NCBI RefSeq assembly: GCF_000499385.1
Contig: NW_013654815.1
Span: 1 to 15,000, forward strand
Length of the DNA stretch: 15,000 bases
Direction of reading: 5' to 3'
Source of the DNA: Eimeria necatrix
Lineage: Eukaryota > Apicomplexa > Conoidasida > Eucoccidiorida > Eimeriidae
This document shows positions 1 to 8,878 of this stretch, piece by piece. The notes under the pieces were generated by a model. It was not told the DNA's origin and ran no database searches. It saw only the letters and a program-made list of their open reading frames with translations. Numbering within the stretch: the stretch's first letter is position 1; each line of letters starts with the position of its first letter. The translations under genes were made by a program, and so were the position numbers.

Positions 1-60
<60 letters not shown>
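1..60 (+). repeat. (CTG)20 upstream of a likely splice acceptor
   Basis: A pure CTG run followed by GTTTGTCGCAG, which is probably the end of an intron that starts outside the window. Confidence 0.9.
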
Positions 61-62
<2 letters not shown>

Positions 63-327
63 TTGTCGCAGGGGACTTGCCGGAGAGCAGCAGCACGGGG
101 ATGTACCTGGAGGCTCACGGGCACTCTTTTCGGCAGCAGCTGTACTTCTGGCTGCGGCTGCTGCTGTGCTGCCGCCGCCGCAGCAGCAGCAGCAGCAGCA
201 GCTTGGGGCCCTTCACTGTGGCCTTCTATGTGGGCCAAGTGGACCCCGAGGGCCTCCCCCACGGCTTTGGCCGCTGGCAGTCCGACGCCTTCCACGGCGA
301 GTCCATCGTCGGATACTGGAACCACGG

Positions 328-362
<35 letters not shown>

Positions 363-490
363 GGCTCCCGCTGCTGCTGCTGCTGCTGTTGGGGATGCGG
401 ATGGTTGTTATAGTGGTTTTGGTGGTTATGGTGGTGGTGGGGACTATGGTGATGAGTAGGGTGGGTTGTTGTGGGGATGGTGGTGGCGGA

Positions 491-527
<37 letters not shown>

Positions 528-865
528 ATAGTGATATGGCTGCTGCTGATGTCGCTGGTGCTGCCAGTGCTGCTGCCGCTGTCTCTTTTGCTGCTGCTGT
601 GTCTGTCTCTGCTGCTGCCTGTGTCTCTTTGCTCCCCCCTGTCTGCCCACTGCTGCCCCTCACCTTCTGCTGCTGCTGCCGCTGCTGCTGCTGCTGCCGC
701 TGCTGCTGCTGCTGCTGCTGCTGCTGCAGGGCAGCCCATTGGGCCCTTCAAGAGCCGCGAATTCGGCACTGGCTCTGGCTTTATGTGCATCCGCATCGCC
801 TGGTGCAAAGCTAAGAAAGGATTGCTAGGATTCGACACTTGCTTCGGTTAGGCTGCTGCTGCTGC

Positions 866-897
<32 letters not shown>

Positions 898-1006
898 TGT
901 GCTGTTGCTGCGCTGCTGCTGCTGCTGGTGCGCGTTTGCTGCTGCGTGCTTCTGCCGTGGATGCTCTCGCGCTGCGACTGCCGCGCCAGCTGCCGCGCTG
1001 CTCCTA

Positions 1007-1050
<44 letters not shown>

Positions 1051-2005
1051 AGGCGTCTCGGACGCAGAGTGCTGCGTCAGCGGGGCCTTCTTCCGCACAT
1101 TTCCCAGAGTCACAATGTATGCAATAGACCCCAGCAGCCTCGCAGAAGAAACAGTGCAGCAGCAGCTGCTGCACTTGGCCAAAGACATAATGGGTTATCC
1201 CAAGCCCGCAGCAACCCTCGCTGTACCCTCCCCGAGGCCCCCCCAGGGGGCCCCGGGGGGCCCCCCGGGGGCCCCCTCGGGGGGCCCCCATGGGGTGGAC
1301 TCTCAGGAGGTGGAGACTGTGAGGCTGCAGGAAGGTGGCAGGTCAGCTGAAGGACTTTTGCTGCTTCTTTGGTGCTGCTGCTATCTCTGGTCGTGCTGCT
1401 GCACTAGTTGCTGCTGCTGTCTCGAGCTTTGCTTTTTCTGTTGTTGGAGAAAAAGGGGAAAGAATCAAAGAGAAATGGAATTAAAAAAGAAGAATTAAAA
1501 AGAAATCAAAGAGAAATGGAATTCAAAAAGAAGAATTAAAAAGAAAAAGAATTAAAGATCTAATTTGCTGCTGCTGCTTCTCCCCGCAGGGCCGCCTCGG
1601 AAGTCTGGAGAGGCGGCAGCCGCGGCTCCAGGGAACTCATCGCAAGAGATGCTGCTGCTCGTTCACGTGAGCTTCTGCAGCAGCAGCAGCAGCAGCAGCA
1701 GCAGCGGCAGCAGCAGCAGCAGCAGCAGCAGCATCAGTCGGCCCCTGCTGCTGAGGTCGCTTGAGGTCTTCTTCAGACCACGCGGCTGCCAGGCAGCAAG
1801 TGCTGTAGCTGCAGCAGCATTTGCAGCAGCAACGGGTGGCGGCTGCTACTGCTGCATCTGCTGCTGCTGCTGCTGCACCTGCTGCTGCTGCTGCTGCATC
1901 TGCTGCTGTTATCTCTTGTCGTGCTGCTGCACTAGTTGCTGCTGCTATCTCGGGCGTTGCTGCGTGTGAAACCTCCGGAAGCGCAGCACATACCCCTGCC
2001 GCGTC

Positions 2006-2055
<50 letters not shown>

Positions 2056-2243
2056 AGTGGACCTGAGCAAAACGCCCTCTGGCCCGCGGCTGGTGTGGCA
2101 GGCCTCGCGGCTGCCAGCAGCAGTGCGGCGAAAAGCCCAGGGCTTTTTTCGCTGGCGATCAGATCACCAAAAAACAACTTTGGGAAAAGAAGAACATTAC
2201 AAAGCCTGTCTCAAACTCGTCATCGACCACATGGACCCCCACG

Positions 2244-2290
<47 letters not shown>

Positions 2291-2727
2291 GGGTGGTGCT
2301 GCTGCTGCCGGTGGTGCTGCTGCTGCGGGTGGTGCTGCTGCTGCGGGTGGTGGTGGTGGTGGTGGTGCTGCTGCTGCTGCGGGTGGTGCTGCTGCTGCGG
2401 GTGGTGGTGGTGCTGCTGCTGCTGCGGGTCGTGCTGCTGCTGCGGGTGGTGCTGCTGCTGCGGGTGGTGGTGGTGCTGCTGCTGCTACTGCTGCGGGTCG
2501 TGCTGCTGCTGCGGGTGGTGCTGCTGCTGCGGGTGGCGGTGCTTTTGCTGCTGCTTATGGTGCTGGTGCTGGGGGTGGTAGTTTTGCTGCTGCTGCTTTT
2601 GCTGCTGTTCCTGCTTTTGCTGCTGTTGCTGCTGTTGCTGCTGAGGGAGCGGCTTCCACTCGCAGCAGCAGGCGGCCGTGCTGCTGGTGGTCCTAGCTGG
2701 GACGCTGCTGCAGCAGCAAATGAGCGA

Positions 2728-2759
<32 letters not shown>

Positions 2760-3108
2760 AGCTGCCCAACTTCGGGCTCGCAGATAAGACGGAGCTGCAG
2801 ATCACCGTAGATGCTGAGCAAGGTGAGAAGCAATTTTCTCTTTTGCTGCTTGTGTCTTCTTTTGTGTCTTCCTTCTTTTTAATTCTTTTATTTCTTTTAT
2901 CTTTTTTGTCTCCTTTTATCTTCTTCTATTTATATTTTAATTTTCATTTATTTATTCGACAGCCACAATACGCGAGCTGCGATTCTATAAGCCCCCGCTG
3001 CAGCTGCAGCAGCAGCAGCAACAGCAGCAGCAGCAACACCGGCAGCAGCATTAACAGCAGCACCAACAGCATCACCAGAAGCATCACTAACAGCACCACC
3101 AGCAGCAT

Positions 3109-3160
<52 letters not shown>

Positions 3161-3951
3161 TGCTTCGGGTGTTGTGCGCGTAGGGCTGTACGTGGGGGGC
3201 TGGGTGCCCGCCTCGGAGCTGCTGCCAGTGGGGGGCCCCCGAGAGGGGGGCCCCCCCTGGCAGGGGGCCCCCCTTGAGATATCTGAAGGAGAAGTTCGAA
3301 GTCCAGTACCCTTGACTTCGAGGCCCTCTTTGGAGTCTTCAGCCACTTTAAGGGGGCCCCCCGCGGGGCTGCAGGCCCGCATGCAAACCCTGGGGGGCCC
3401 CTCCCAGGGGGGCCCCCGGGGGGCCCCCGGAACTGCCAGCCCCGAGAGGGCCCCCCATGCAGTCCGCCGCAGGGTTTCGCCTTCCCAAACCCGAGCCAAG
3501 GGGCTCCACCAGAAGTACGCGCCGCGAGGGTTTAGGGTTTAGGGTTTAGGGTTTAGGGTTTAGGGTTTAGGGTTGGGCTCAGCGCGCTGCAGCAGACAGA
3601 AGTCCAGTGGTCCACTGGTTCTATGCCCAGTGGACTCTAATTATAGCTACTACTATAAAACCTGGAGGCCCTGGTGCCAAACGCTCCCTGGGGGCCCCCT
3701 GGGGGGCCCCTGGGGGCCCCTAGAGGGCCCCTTGAGACCCTCCTGGGGGCCCCCAGGGGGCCCCCTAGATTAACCCTGTGGGCCCCTGAGAGTCCTCTGG
3801 GGGCCCCTGAGTGCCTGCTGAGGGCCCCCTGGCGCCTGCTGAGGGCCTCCCGAGTTCCCCCTGGGGCCCCCCGGGGGGCCCCCCGGGGGCCCCCGGGGCC
3901 CCCGGGGCCCCAATTTGGGGTTTTTAAGGGTTTTTTGGCGCTGCTCTGCTG

Positions 3952-3984
<33 letters not shown>

Positions 3985-4203
3985 GGTCAGGCTGGGCCAG
4001 GCTTTGCAGGTGAAGCAAAATATAAAGCCTGCGGAGCTGCGGCGGAGGTTTATGGGGGCCTTCAATGAAGAAAGAAACATAGAAGACTTTTTGCAAGAAA
4101 CTCCGAGAATAAGAAGACAGACCTGCGAGCACTTCTGCAAGGGCCTCATTGTGCGGGTGCAGCAGCCGGTGGTGGGGCCCTTCGCGCGCGGGGACCCCGC
4201 GAG

Positions 4204-4256
<53 letters not shown>

Positions 4257-4388
4257 TCGGGGGCCCCCGCGGCGGCCGCAGGGCCACGGACATTCTTGAC
4301 CCTGGCAACCAGCTGGACAGGCCCTTCGCCTGGGCAGAGGTCAGACTCTTTCTCTCCTCCAACTGCTGCTGCTGCTGCTGCTGCTGCT

Positions 4389-4423
<35 letters not shown>

Positions 4424-4557
4424 CTTGCTGCTGCTGCTGCTGCTGCTGCTTCCTTGTGCCGTTGTTTCTCGCTTCGTTCATCCGCGTCTCTGCTCGCAGC
4501 TGGGCGCAGCGCCCTGCTTTCCCCTTGTTCACTGCCGCTGCTGCTGCCTCCAGCTGC

Positions 4558-4607
<50 letters not shown>

Positions 4608-5935
4608 AGGAGCGGCCGGAGCTGCGGGTGGAGGGCTGGCGGCGGGCGGAGGAGGCGGGGCTGCCGGAAGCCATGGTCTTTGTCCACGGCTATAACACCA
4701 ATGATGTTCAGTCAATGCAAATAATGGCGCAAATGGCAGCTTTTGGAAACTTCCCTTCTTACATAAAGCCTTTTCTCTTCACCTGGCCAGCCGGCGACAA
4801 CTTCCTCGAGTTCTTCGACGCCAGGGAAAACGCAAAAAACCCCCAACTCCACCAGGCATTCACCGACTTCTTCAGGGCCCTCAGAGACAACGGTCAGACA
4901 ACCGCCACGCGGGGGCCCCGGGGGCCCCCAGGGGGGCCCCGGGGGGCCCCGGGGGGCCCCGGGGGGCCCCAGGGGGGCCCCGGGGGGCCCCGGGGGGCCC
5001 CAGGGGGGCCCCGGGGGGCCCCGGGGGGCCCCAGGGGCCCCCTGCAGCGGAAAAGCGCTCGGGGGCCCCTTTTCGCTGTTTGCTGCTGAGTGGTGTTTTG
5101 CTGCTGTTTAGACACTTTGGGGGGCCCCACAGGAAGGCCTAGGGTTTGCCCAAGGCCCGGAGAGGCCTGCTGCAGCAGCAGCAGCAGCTTCTGCTGCTGC
5201 AGCAGCTGCTGCTGCTGCTGCTGCTGCTGTTGGGGCCATCCTGGGGGCCCAAGGAGAAAAAAGACACACTTTAGAACGGCCTGAGACCCTTTTGCTGCTG
5301 CTGCGTGTCGGGAGCTGGCTAGGAGACGTTTCGTCGCGGATTTAGGGTTTACGGTTTAGGGTTTAGGGTTTAGGGTTTAGGGTTTAGGGTTTGTTGTGCT
5401 TCTCAGGCATTCGGCAAATACACCTGCTGGCCCACAGCCTCGGCTCCCGCCTCCTCATTATGAGTCTCCACAGAATAGAACAAGAAGAGTAAATCCAATT
5501 CCCTTCAAACCCAATCTGGGGGCCCCCCTAGCAAACTAAAAGCCCAGGGAGTTGATGGGGGCCCCAGGGGGGCCCCCATCAACTCTCTGGGCTTCTGGGG
5601 GCCCCCTGTGGGGCCCCTGGGGGCCCCTGGGGGCCCCCTGTGGGGCCCCTGGGGGCCCCCACGGGCCCCCTGTGGGAGCCCTGGGGGCCCCTAGGGGCCC
5701 CACGTGGGAATCCCAGGGGCCCGGGGGGCCCTTGGGGGCCCCAGACGGGGCCCCCAGGGGCCCACACAGCCTTGCAGGGTTTCTAGAGGCCCCTGGGGGG
5801 CCCCAGGGGCCCCCCGAATCTCGTTTAGTCCTTGGGAGCCCCCGGGGCCTTCTGGATAAGGATTGGGCCCTTGTGGGGGCCCCAGTCCCCAGAAGGTTAG
5901 GGCCCCTGGGTGTTCACACGTTGGGCTGCTTGTGG

Positions 5936-5980
<45 letters not shown>

Positions 5981-7008
5981 AGTTTGCTGCTGAAGCTGGC
6001 CTACTTAGAAGACATGGGAGAAGGGAATGCGCAGCAGCTGGCTGACCAGCGGAAAATTCATATTGTGTCTTTGAACTTTTTGAACCCCGAGTTCTTCCTC
6101 GAAGACTTCGTTGCCAAGGTGCGCATGCATGCATGCATGCATGCATGCATGCATGCGTGCATGGATGCATGCGTGCATGCATGCATGCATGCATGCATGC
6201 GTGCATGCATGCGTGCATGCATGCATGCGTGCATGCATGCATGCGTGGGGCCCCACAAAGGTGGCGGTTGGTGCTGCGGCTTTGCTGTTCGTCTGATTTT
6301 TCTCATTTTGTGTCTTTGGGGCCCCCCATTTTCTTTTTTATTTATTATTTTTATTTTTATTTTTTTATTTCTTTTTCTTTTCAGGAATATTCCTTTTTGA
6401 GGCAGTACTGCAGCAACATTTCCATCTTCTGCGACGCCCACGACGGAGTAAGCAGCAAACTTCTGCAGCTAGCCAGCAGCTAGCCAGCAGCTAGCCAGCA
6501 GCTAGCCAGCAGCTAGCCAGCAGCAAGGAGGCAGCCGGCAGCTAGCCAGCAGCTTGTCAGTAACTAGCCAGTAACTAGCCAGTGGCTAGCCAGCAGCTAG
6601 CTAAGAGCTAAGTGGCCAGCTTCCCAGCCACATAGACAGCTACTTATCTACCCAGGCAGCTAGCTAGCCAGATAGCTAGACAGCTTACCTTTCCAGATAG
6701 CTAGCTAGCCAGCTAGCCACCTACCCAGCCAGCTAGCTAGCTAGTTACCTACCCACCAGGCTACCCAGCCTCCAACGCCAGAGGTAGCTAGCCAGGCAGC
6801 TAGCTAGTTAGCTAGCTGGCTAGCTAGCTGGCTAGCCAGAGGTAGCTAGCTAGGCAGCTAGCTAGCTAGCTAGCTGGCTAGCTAGCTAGCTAGCTGCTGC
6901 TGCTGCGTGGCTGCAGGCCTTGTGGTGGTCGGAGCTGTTTAGCGGCAAGCAGGCCCTGGGGCGAAGTGTCTTTGGGCTTTACGCGAGGCCCAACGAAAGC
7001 CAGTCTGG

Positions 7009-7048
<40 letters not shown>

Positions 7049-8146
7049 GACCTGCGGAAGCCTCCGCTGTACGCCAGCAGCACAGCTTGCTTCCAGGGCT
7101 ACGAGCCGCAGCACATGCAGGCCGACACCCGCGACTGGCTCGGTGAGCCCAAACCCTAAACCCTAAACCCTAAACCCTAAACCCTCGCAAGCTGCAGCAG
7201 CCCCAGGCGAGCCCCAAACCCTAAACCCTAAACCCTCGCAAGCTGCAGCAGCCCCAGGCGAGCCCCAAACCCTAGACCCTAAACCCTAAACCCTCGCAAG
7301 CTGCAGCAGCATTAGCCTGCCGGGTGTCTGTACACCGCAGATGTAGACGTCATCGACATGACTTGGCTCGGAAATAATGTGCATGCACTTCGCCACTCCT
7401 ACTGGTCTCTGAACAGAGAGGTTATTGAGGACCTCCGGTGCGTCCGAGGGTTTAGGGTTTAGGGTTTAGGGTTTGGGGTTTGGGGGTGGGGCTGCGGCCC
7501 CCTCGCCCCAGCTAGCTAGCTGGCGGGCGGGCTGGCTAGCTAGCTAGTGCCCAGACTAGAGCTAGCTAGCTAGCTAGCTAGCTAGCTAGCTGCCAGCTCA
7601 CCTAGCCAGCTAGCTTGTCACTTGTTAGCTAGCGAGGTCGCCAGCTGAAGTAGCTAGCTACCTAGCCAGCGAGCTAGCTAGCTAGGGAGCCACAAAGCAA
7701 GCCGGGTGCTTAGCTAGCTACCTAGGCAGCTAGCTAGCTACCCAGTTAGCTGTTTAGGCAGCCAGCCAGCTAGCTAGGGAGCTTGACAGCTAGCCAGCCA
7801 GCTAGCTACGGAGCTAGCTACCTAGGGAGCTTGACAGCTAGCCAGCTAGCTAGCTTGGGAGCTAGCTAGCTACCTAGGGAGCTTGACAGCTAGCCAGCTA
7901 GCTAGCTAGGGAGCTAGCTAGCTAGCTAGGGAGCTTAACAGCTAGCCAGCTAGCTAGCGAGGGAGCTAGCTAGCTAGCTAGCTAGCTGTTGCTGGCGGGT
8001 GCCTCTGCGGCGGCTGCAGGGAACTGATTGTGACGCGCAAAAGAGCTCGCCAGAGAACTTCGCGGCTAGACAGAAGGGAGGGAAATGTTTGGGTTTATAG
8101 AGTTGCTCCTTCTTCCCTCACTTCCATATTTGACAGTGACATCTAA
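1..8146 (+). CDS. MORN-like / DUF900-type alpha/beta-hydrolase fusion protein, split gene, 5' partial
   Basis: Spliced gene that starts before the window. Reconstructed exons: 72-326, 730-846, 1053-1341, 1590-1666, 2058-2242, 2762-2822, an uncertain part between 2963 and 3514, 3583-3629, 3991-4339, 4610-4892, 5407-5488, 5983-6118, 6385-6447, 6917-7142, 7341-7437, 8020-8146. Outside the uncertain part every junction keeps codon phase and uses GT..AG. The N-terminal part has MORN-like units, and the C-terminal part has the landmarks of the DUF900 hydrolase family: an HGYN oxyanion loop, an AHSLG nucleophile elbow, a late Asp and a late His. A hydrolytic role is inferred from the family; the substrate is unknown. 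In-frame CAG runs encode polyGln at 4205-4255 and 7014-7046. The final exon ends in TAA, which supports the 3' end. The gene converges with the minus-strand ATPase gene. Confidence 0.82.
72..846 (+). CDS. MORN-like exons (first two exons visible)
   Basis: The exon at 72-326 reads through GPFTVAFYVGQVDPEG and LPHGFGRWQSDAFHGE to GYWNH. It joins GQPIGPFKSREFGTGSGF in the exon at 730-846. The regular YxGxxxxxGxxHGxGxW pattern is the hallmark of MORN repeats, which commonly mediate membrane or lipid association and scaffold roles in apicomplexans; any such role here is inferred. The intron 327-729 starts at GT after one base of a Gly codon and ends in (CTG)n-CAG, restoring the codon as GGG. The next intron, 847-1052, splits another Gly codon in the same way. 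The first exon has its own acceptor-like end at 61-71 after a pure (CTG)20 run, so an upstream exon is expected outside the window. A short CAG run at about 180-203 encodes polySer. Confidence 0.75.
1053..2822 (+). CDS. Linker exons of the MORN-hydrolase gene
   Basis: Four exons, 1053-1341, 1590-1666, 2058-2242 and 2762-2822, have matching phases. They read VSDAECCVSGAFFRTFPRV, then a GGGGCCCC-derived Gly/Pro/Ala stretch, then SRELIARDAAARSLDLSKT, then KEEHYKACLKLVIDHMDPH, then LPNFGLADKTELQITVDAEQ. Donors are GTCAGC at 1342, GTGAGC at 1667, GTCTGC at 2243 and GTGAGA at 2823. I do not recognise a named domain here. The short exon 1590-1666 is open in more than one frame; I chose the one whose entry and exit phases agree with both neighbours. 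The Gly/Pro/Ala stretch at 1236-1292 might instead be removed by an earlier donor near 1223 or 1319, but those leave the wrong phase for the next exon. Confidence 0.6.
1456..1556 (+). repeat. Purine-rich near-duplicate in an intron
   Basis: Two near-identical units of about 40 bases, each with AATCAAAGAGAAATGGAATT and then AAAGAAGAATTAAAAAG, followed by a degenerate third. It lies within intron 1342-1589 and is purine-rich, unlike the T-rich introns of the same gene. Confidence 0.8.
2243..2761. repeat. Intron minisatellite of GGTGGT plus CTG units
   Basis: Fills a 519-base intron. It begins with a (CTG)n run at about 2246-2290, then variants of a GGTGGTGCTGCTGCTGC unit (about 2290-2545), then CTG/TTG-rich sequence, then a short unique piece, and finally (CTG)n ending in the CAG acceptor at 2759-2761. 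Confidence 0.85.
2823..2962 (+). other. T-rich intron-like segment with a polypyrimidine acceptor
   Basis: From GTGAGA at 2823 to a CAG at 2960-2962 the sequence is very T-rich. This is a conventional intron body, in contrast to the triplet-filled introns around it. Whether the acceptor at 2962 or the one at 3159 is used is unsettled. Confidence 0.6.
2963..3514 (+). CDS. Uncertain, frame-disrupted exon region of the MORN-hydrolase gene
   Basis: Coding-like islands lie in different frames. After the strong donor at 2823, a phase-correct acceptor at 2960-2962 gives ATIRELRFYKPPLQL followed by a Gln/His tract that meets TAA at 3051 and again at about 3090, with no GT donor in between. Alternatively, skipping to the acceptor at 3157-3159 also keeps phase and gives GASGVVRVGLYVGGWVPASE. 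Further on, frame 1 reads LRYLKEKFEVQY and then stops at 3313, while frame 2 from 3311 reads LDFEALFGVFSHFK and stays open to a donor at 3515. One extra C near 3309-3311, a tiny intron, or an assembly error in the repeat could explain the switch. I cannot choose between a decayed exon and a sequence error. Confidence 0.4.
3000..3160 (+). repeat. Imperfect CAG/CAT/CAC tract
   Basis: CAG runs with CAA, CAC and CAT interruptions, then about 16 pure CAG. In the CAG register it reads as a Gln/His tract broken twice by TAA at places where CAA would fit. Confidence 0.85.
3515..3582 (+). repeat. Telomere-like (TTTAGGG)n filling a short intron
   Basis: Six to seven TTTAGGG units on the sense strand make up most of a 68-base intron between GT at 3515 and CAG at 3580-3582. 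Confidence 0.7.
3583..4339 (+). CDS. Exons preceding the hydrolase core, with polyGln insert
   Basis: The exon at 3583-3629 reads RAAADRSPVVHWFYAQ and joins, in phase 2, the exon 3991-4339, which continues LGQALQVKQNIKPAELRRRF and later FNEERNIEDFLQETPRIRRQ. The segment is rich in charged residues and probably helical; no named domain was recognised. A (CAG)17 run at 4205-4255 encodes 17 Gln. The exon ends at GAG before GTCAGA, phase 0, matching the entry phase of the hydrolase exon at 4610. A longer form of the first exon, to a GT at 3674, is open but leaves the wrong phase for the next exon. Confidence 0.6.
3630..3990 (+). repeat. Intron of GGGGCCCC palindromes plus CTG run
   Basis: After a short unique start, GGGGCCCC and its variants run from about 3689 to 3912, then a (CTG)n run at about 3955-3984 and an acceptor at 3988-3990. 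Confidence 0.75.
4340..4609 (+). repeat. CTG-rich intron ending in (CTG)n-CAG
   Basis: Several CTG runs (about 4363-4450 and 4561-4609) separated by a short mixed segment. The last run ends directly in the acceptor CAG at 4607-4609. Confidence 0.85.
4610..7437 (+). CDS. DUF900-type alpha/beta-hydrolase core exons
   Basis: Six exons (4610-4892, 5407-5488, 5983-6118, 6385-6447, 6917-7142, 7341-7437) splice without a frame break. In order they show AMVFVHGYNTNDVQSM, with the HGYN oxyanion motif at 4685-4696; PFLFTWPAGDNF; RQIHLLAHSLGSRLLIMSL, with the probable nucleophile Ser at 5436-5438; IHIVSLNFLNPEFF; SIFCDAHDGALWWSELF, with the probable acid Asp at 6442-6444; and VDVIDMTWLGNN followed by RHSYW, with the probable catalytic His at 7394-7396. 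This order and spacing are typical of the DUF900 (PF05990) family, which resembles serine esterases and lipases. PolyGln at 7014-7046 sits between GLYARPNESQSG and DLRKPPLYASS, likely a surface loop. Substrate and location are unknown. Confidence 0.85.
4893..5406 (+). repeat. Intron with GGGGGGCCCC, CAG/CTG hairpin and TTTAGGG arrays
   Basis: GGGGCCCC units at about 4911-5046, a CAG/CTG inverted stretch at about 5170-5230, and TTTAGGG units at about 5340-5391, ending in TTCTCAG before the AHSLG exon. A 514-base intron with no coding signal. Confidence 0.85.
5489..5982 (+). repeat. Intron of GGGGCCCC variants ending in (CTG)n-CAG
   Basis: Donor GTAAAT at 5489, a dense field of GGGGCCCC variants at about 5515-5890, then (CTG)n at about 5936-5979 that ends directly in the CAG acceptor at 5980-5982. 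Confidence 0.85.
6119..6384 (+). repeat. Intron with an ATGC array and T-rich 3' end
   Basis: Donor GTGCGC, then (ATGC)n at about 6121-6246 with G-for-A variants, then a T-rich stretch before TTTTCAG. ATGC is alternating purine-pyrimidine and self-complementary. Confidence 0.9.
6448..6916 (+). repeat. Intron of GCTA / CAGCTAGC array
   Basis: Starts with donor GTAAGC. Units of about 11 bases (CAGCTAGCCAG) at 6464-6530 pass into degenerate GCTA-based repeat up to about 6895, then a short CTG piece and the acceptor CAG at 6914-6916. Confidence 0.9.
7143..7340 (+). repeat. Intron with a three-unit CCCTAAA higher-order repeat
   Basis: Three units, each GAGCCC(C)AAACCC then CCCTAAA copies then CTCGCAAGCTGCAGCAGC, with one CCCTAGA variant. 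Here the telomere-like repeat is in the opposite orientation from most others in this gene. Confidence 0.9.
7438..8019 (+). repeat. Intron with TTTAGGG and a long GCTA array
   Basis: Donor GTGCGT, TTTAGGG copies at about 7448-7480, then degenerate GCTA repeat at about 7510-7986 with a local higher-order unit carrying GGGAGCTTGACAGCTAGCCA, ending in GGCTGCAG. Confidence 0.85.
8020..8146 (+). CDS. Last exon of the MORN-hydrolase gene
   Basis: The acceptor CAG at 8017-8019 is followed by G, which completes the CG left by the donor at 7438 to give CGG (Arg). The exon reads ELIVTRKRARQRTSRLDRRE, then GNVWVYRVAPSSLTSIFDSD, then Ile and TAA at 8144-8146. It directly follows NREVIEDLR of the previous exon and forms the basic C-terminal tail of the hydrolase. 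The only stop in the exon is the terminal one. Confidence 0.8.
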
Positions 8147-8163
8147 TTAGCGTTTTGGCTCCC

Positions 8164-8470
8164 AAGGGCCCCCAGGGGCCTTCACGGGCCCCGGGGGGCC
8201 CCCAGGGTCTTCTGGGTCATTCGGGGGCCCCGGGGGGCCCCCAGGGTCCTCAGGGGCCCTTCTGGGGCCCCTAGGGGTCTTGAGAAGCCCTGGAAGGGCC
8301 CCTGAGGCCTCTGAGGGCCCCTCGAAGGCTTGTGGGGACCGCCGGAGTCCCGAGGGCCTCTAGAGGGGCCTCTGGGGGCCCCCCGGGATCTTGAGGGACC
8401 CTAAAGGGGCCCCTGGGGGCCCCCCGGGATCTTGAACGACCCTAAAGGGGCCCCGGGGGGCCCCCCACAA
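8164..8470. repeat. GGGGCCCC-type palindromic field
   Basis: Many variants of GGGGCCCC and GGGGGCCCC separated by a few bases. Downstream of the hydrolase stop codon; no coding signal. Confidence 0.85.
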
Positions 8471-8616
8471 CTAGTGGGCTGGCTGTGGGCAAGGTTGGTT
8501 CCTGCCCATTTGGGGTGTATGTACGTACAGCTGAGGGGGCCCCTTGACTCAAATTCTTTGTTTTGGGCCCTCCAAGAAAAAGGAGGGACTGCAGCACGAA
8601 AGAAACAGAGACCCGC

Positions 8617-8623
<7 letters not shown>

Positions 8624-8654
<31 letters not shown>

Positions 8655-8847
8655 TGCTGCTGGCTGCTGCCTTTCTCGGGGCCCCCGGGCCTTCGCCTTC
8701 TGGGGCCCAGAGGGGCCCCAGGAGGCCTCAAGGAGCCCCAGAAGGCCCCAGGGGGGCCCCTCTGGGGCCCCAGAGGGGCCCCAAGGGGCCCCAAGGGGCC
8801 CCCAGCTGGCCACCCTTCTTAGTCCAGCGCCTGCTGCAGTGTAGGCA

Positions 8848-8878
<31 letters not shown>

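Noticed and set aside
2678..3277. Single long open frame across the T-rich segment and CAG tract
   Set aside because: It runs through an intron with a strong GTGAG donor and T-rich tract, and reads the CAG tract as polySer with no conserved sequence.
3637..4674. Long minus-strand open frame opposite the hydrolase exons
   Set aside because: It translates the reverse complement of CTG/CAG and GGGGCCCC and has no conserved block; the plus strand encodes a recognisable protein here.
6121..6256. Open frames on both strands encoding Met-His-Ala-Cys repeats
   Set aside because: They are direct translation of the ATGC array in an intron; the flanking exons splice around it in phase. The same applies to 9131-9422.
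7143..7340. CRISPR-like array because of regular units
   Set aside because: The units are nearly identical throughout, with no variable spacers, no cas genes and a eukaryotic context.
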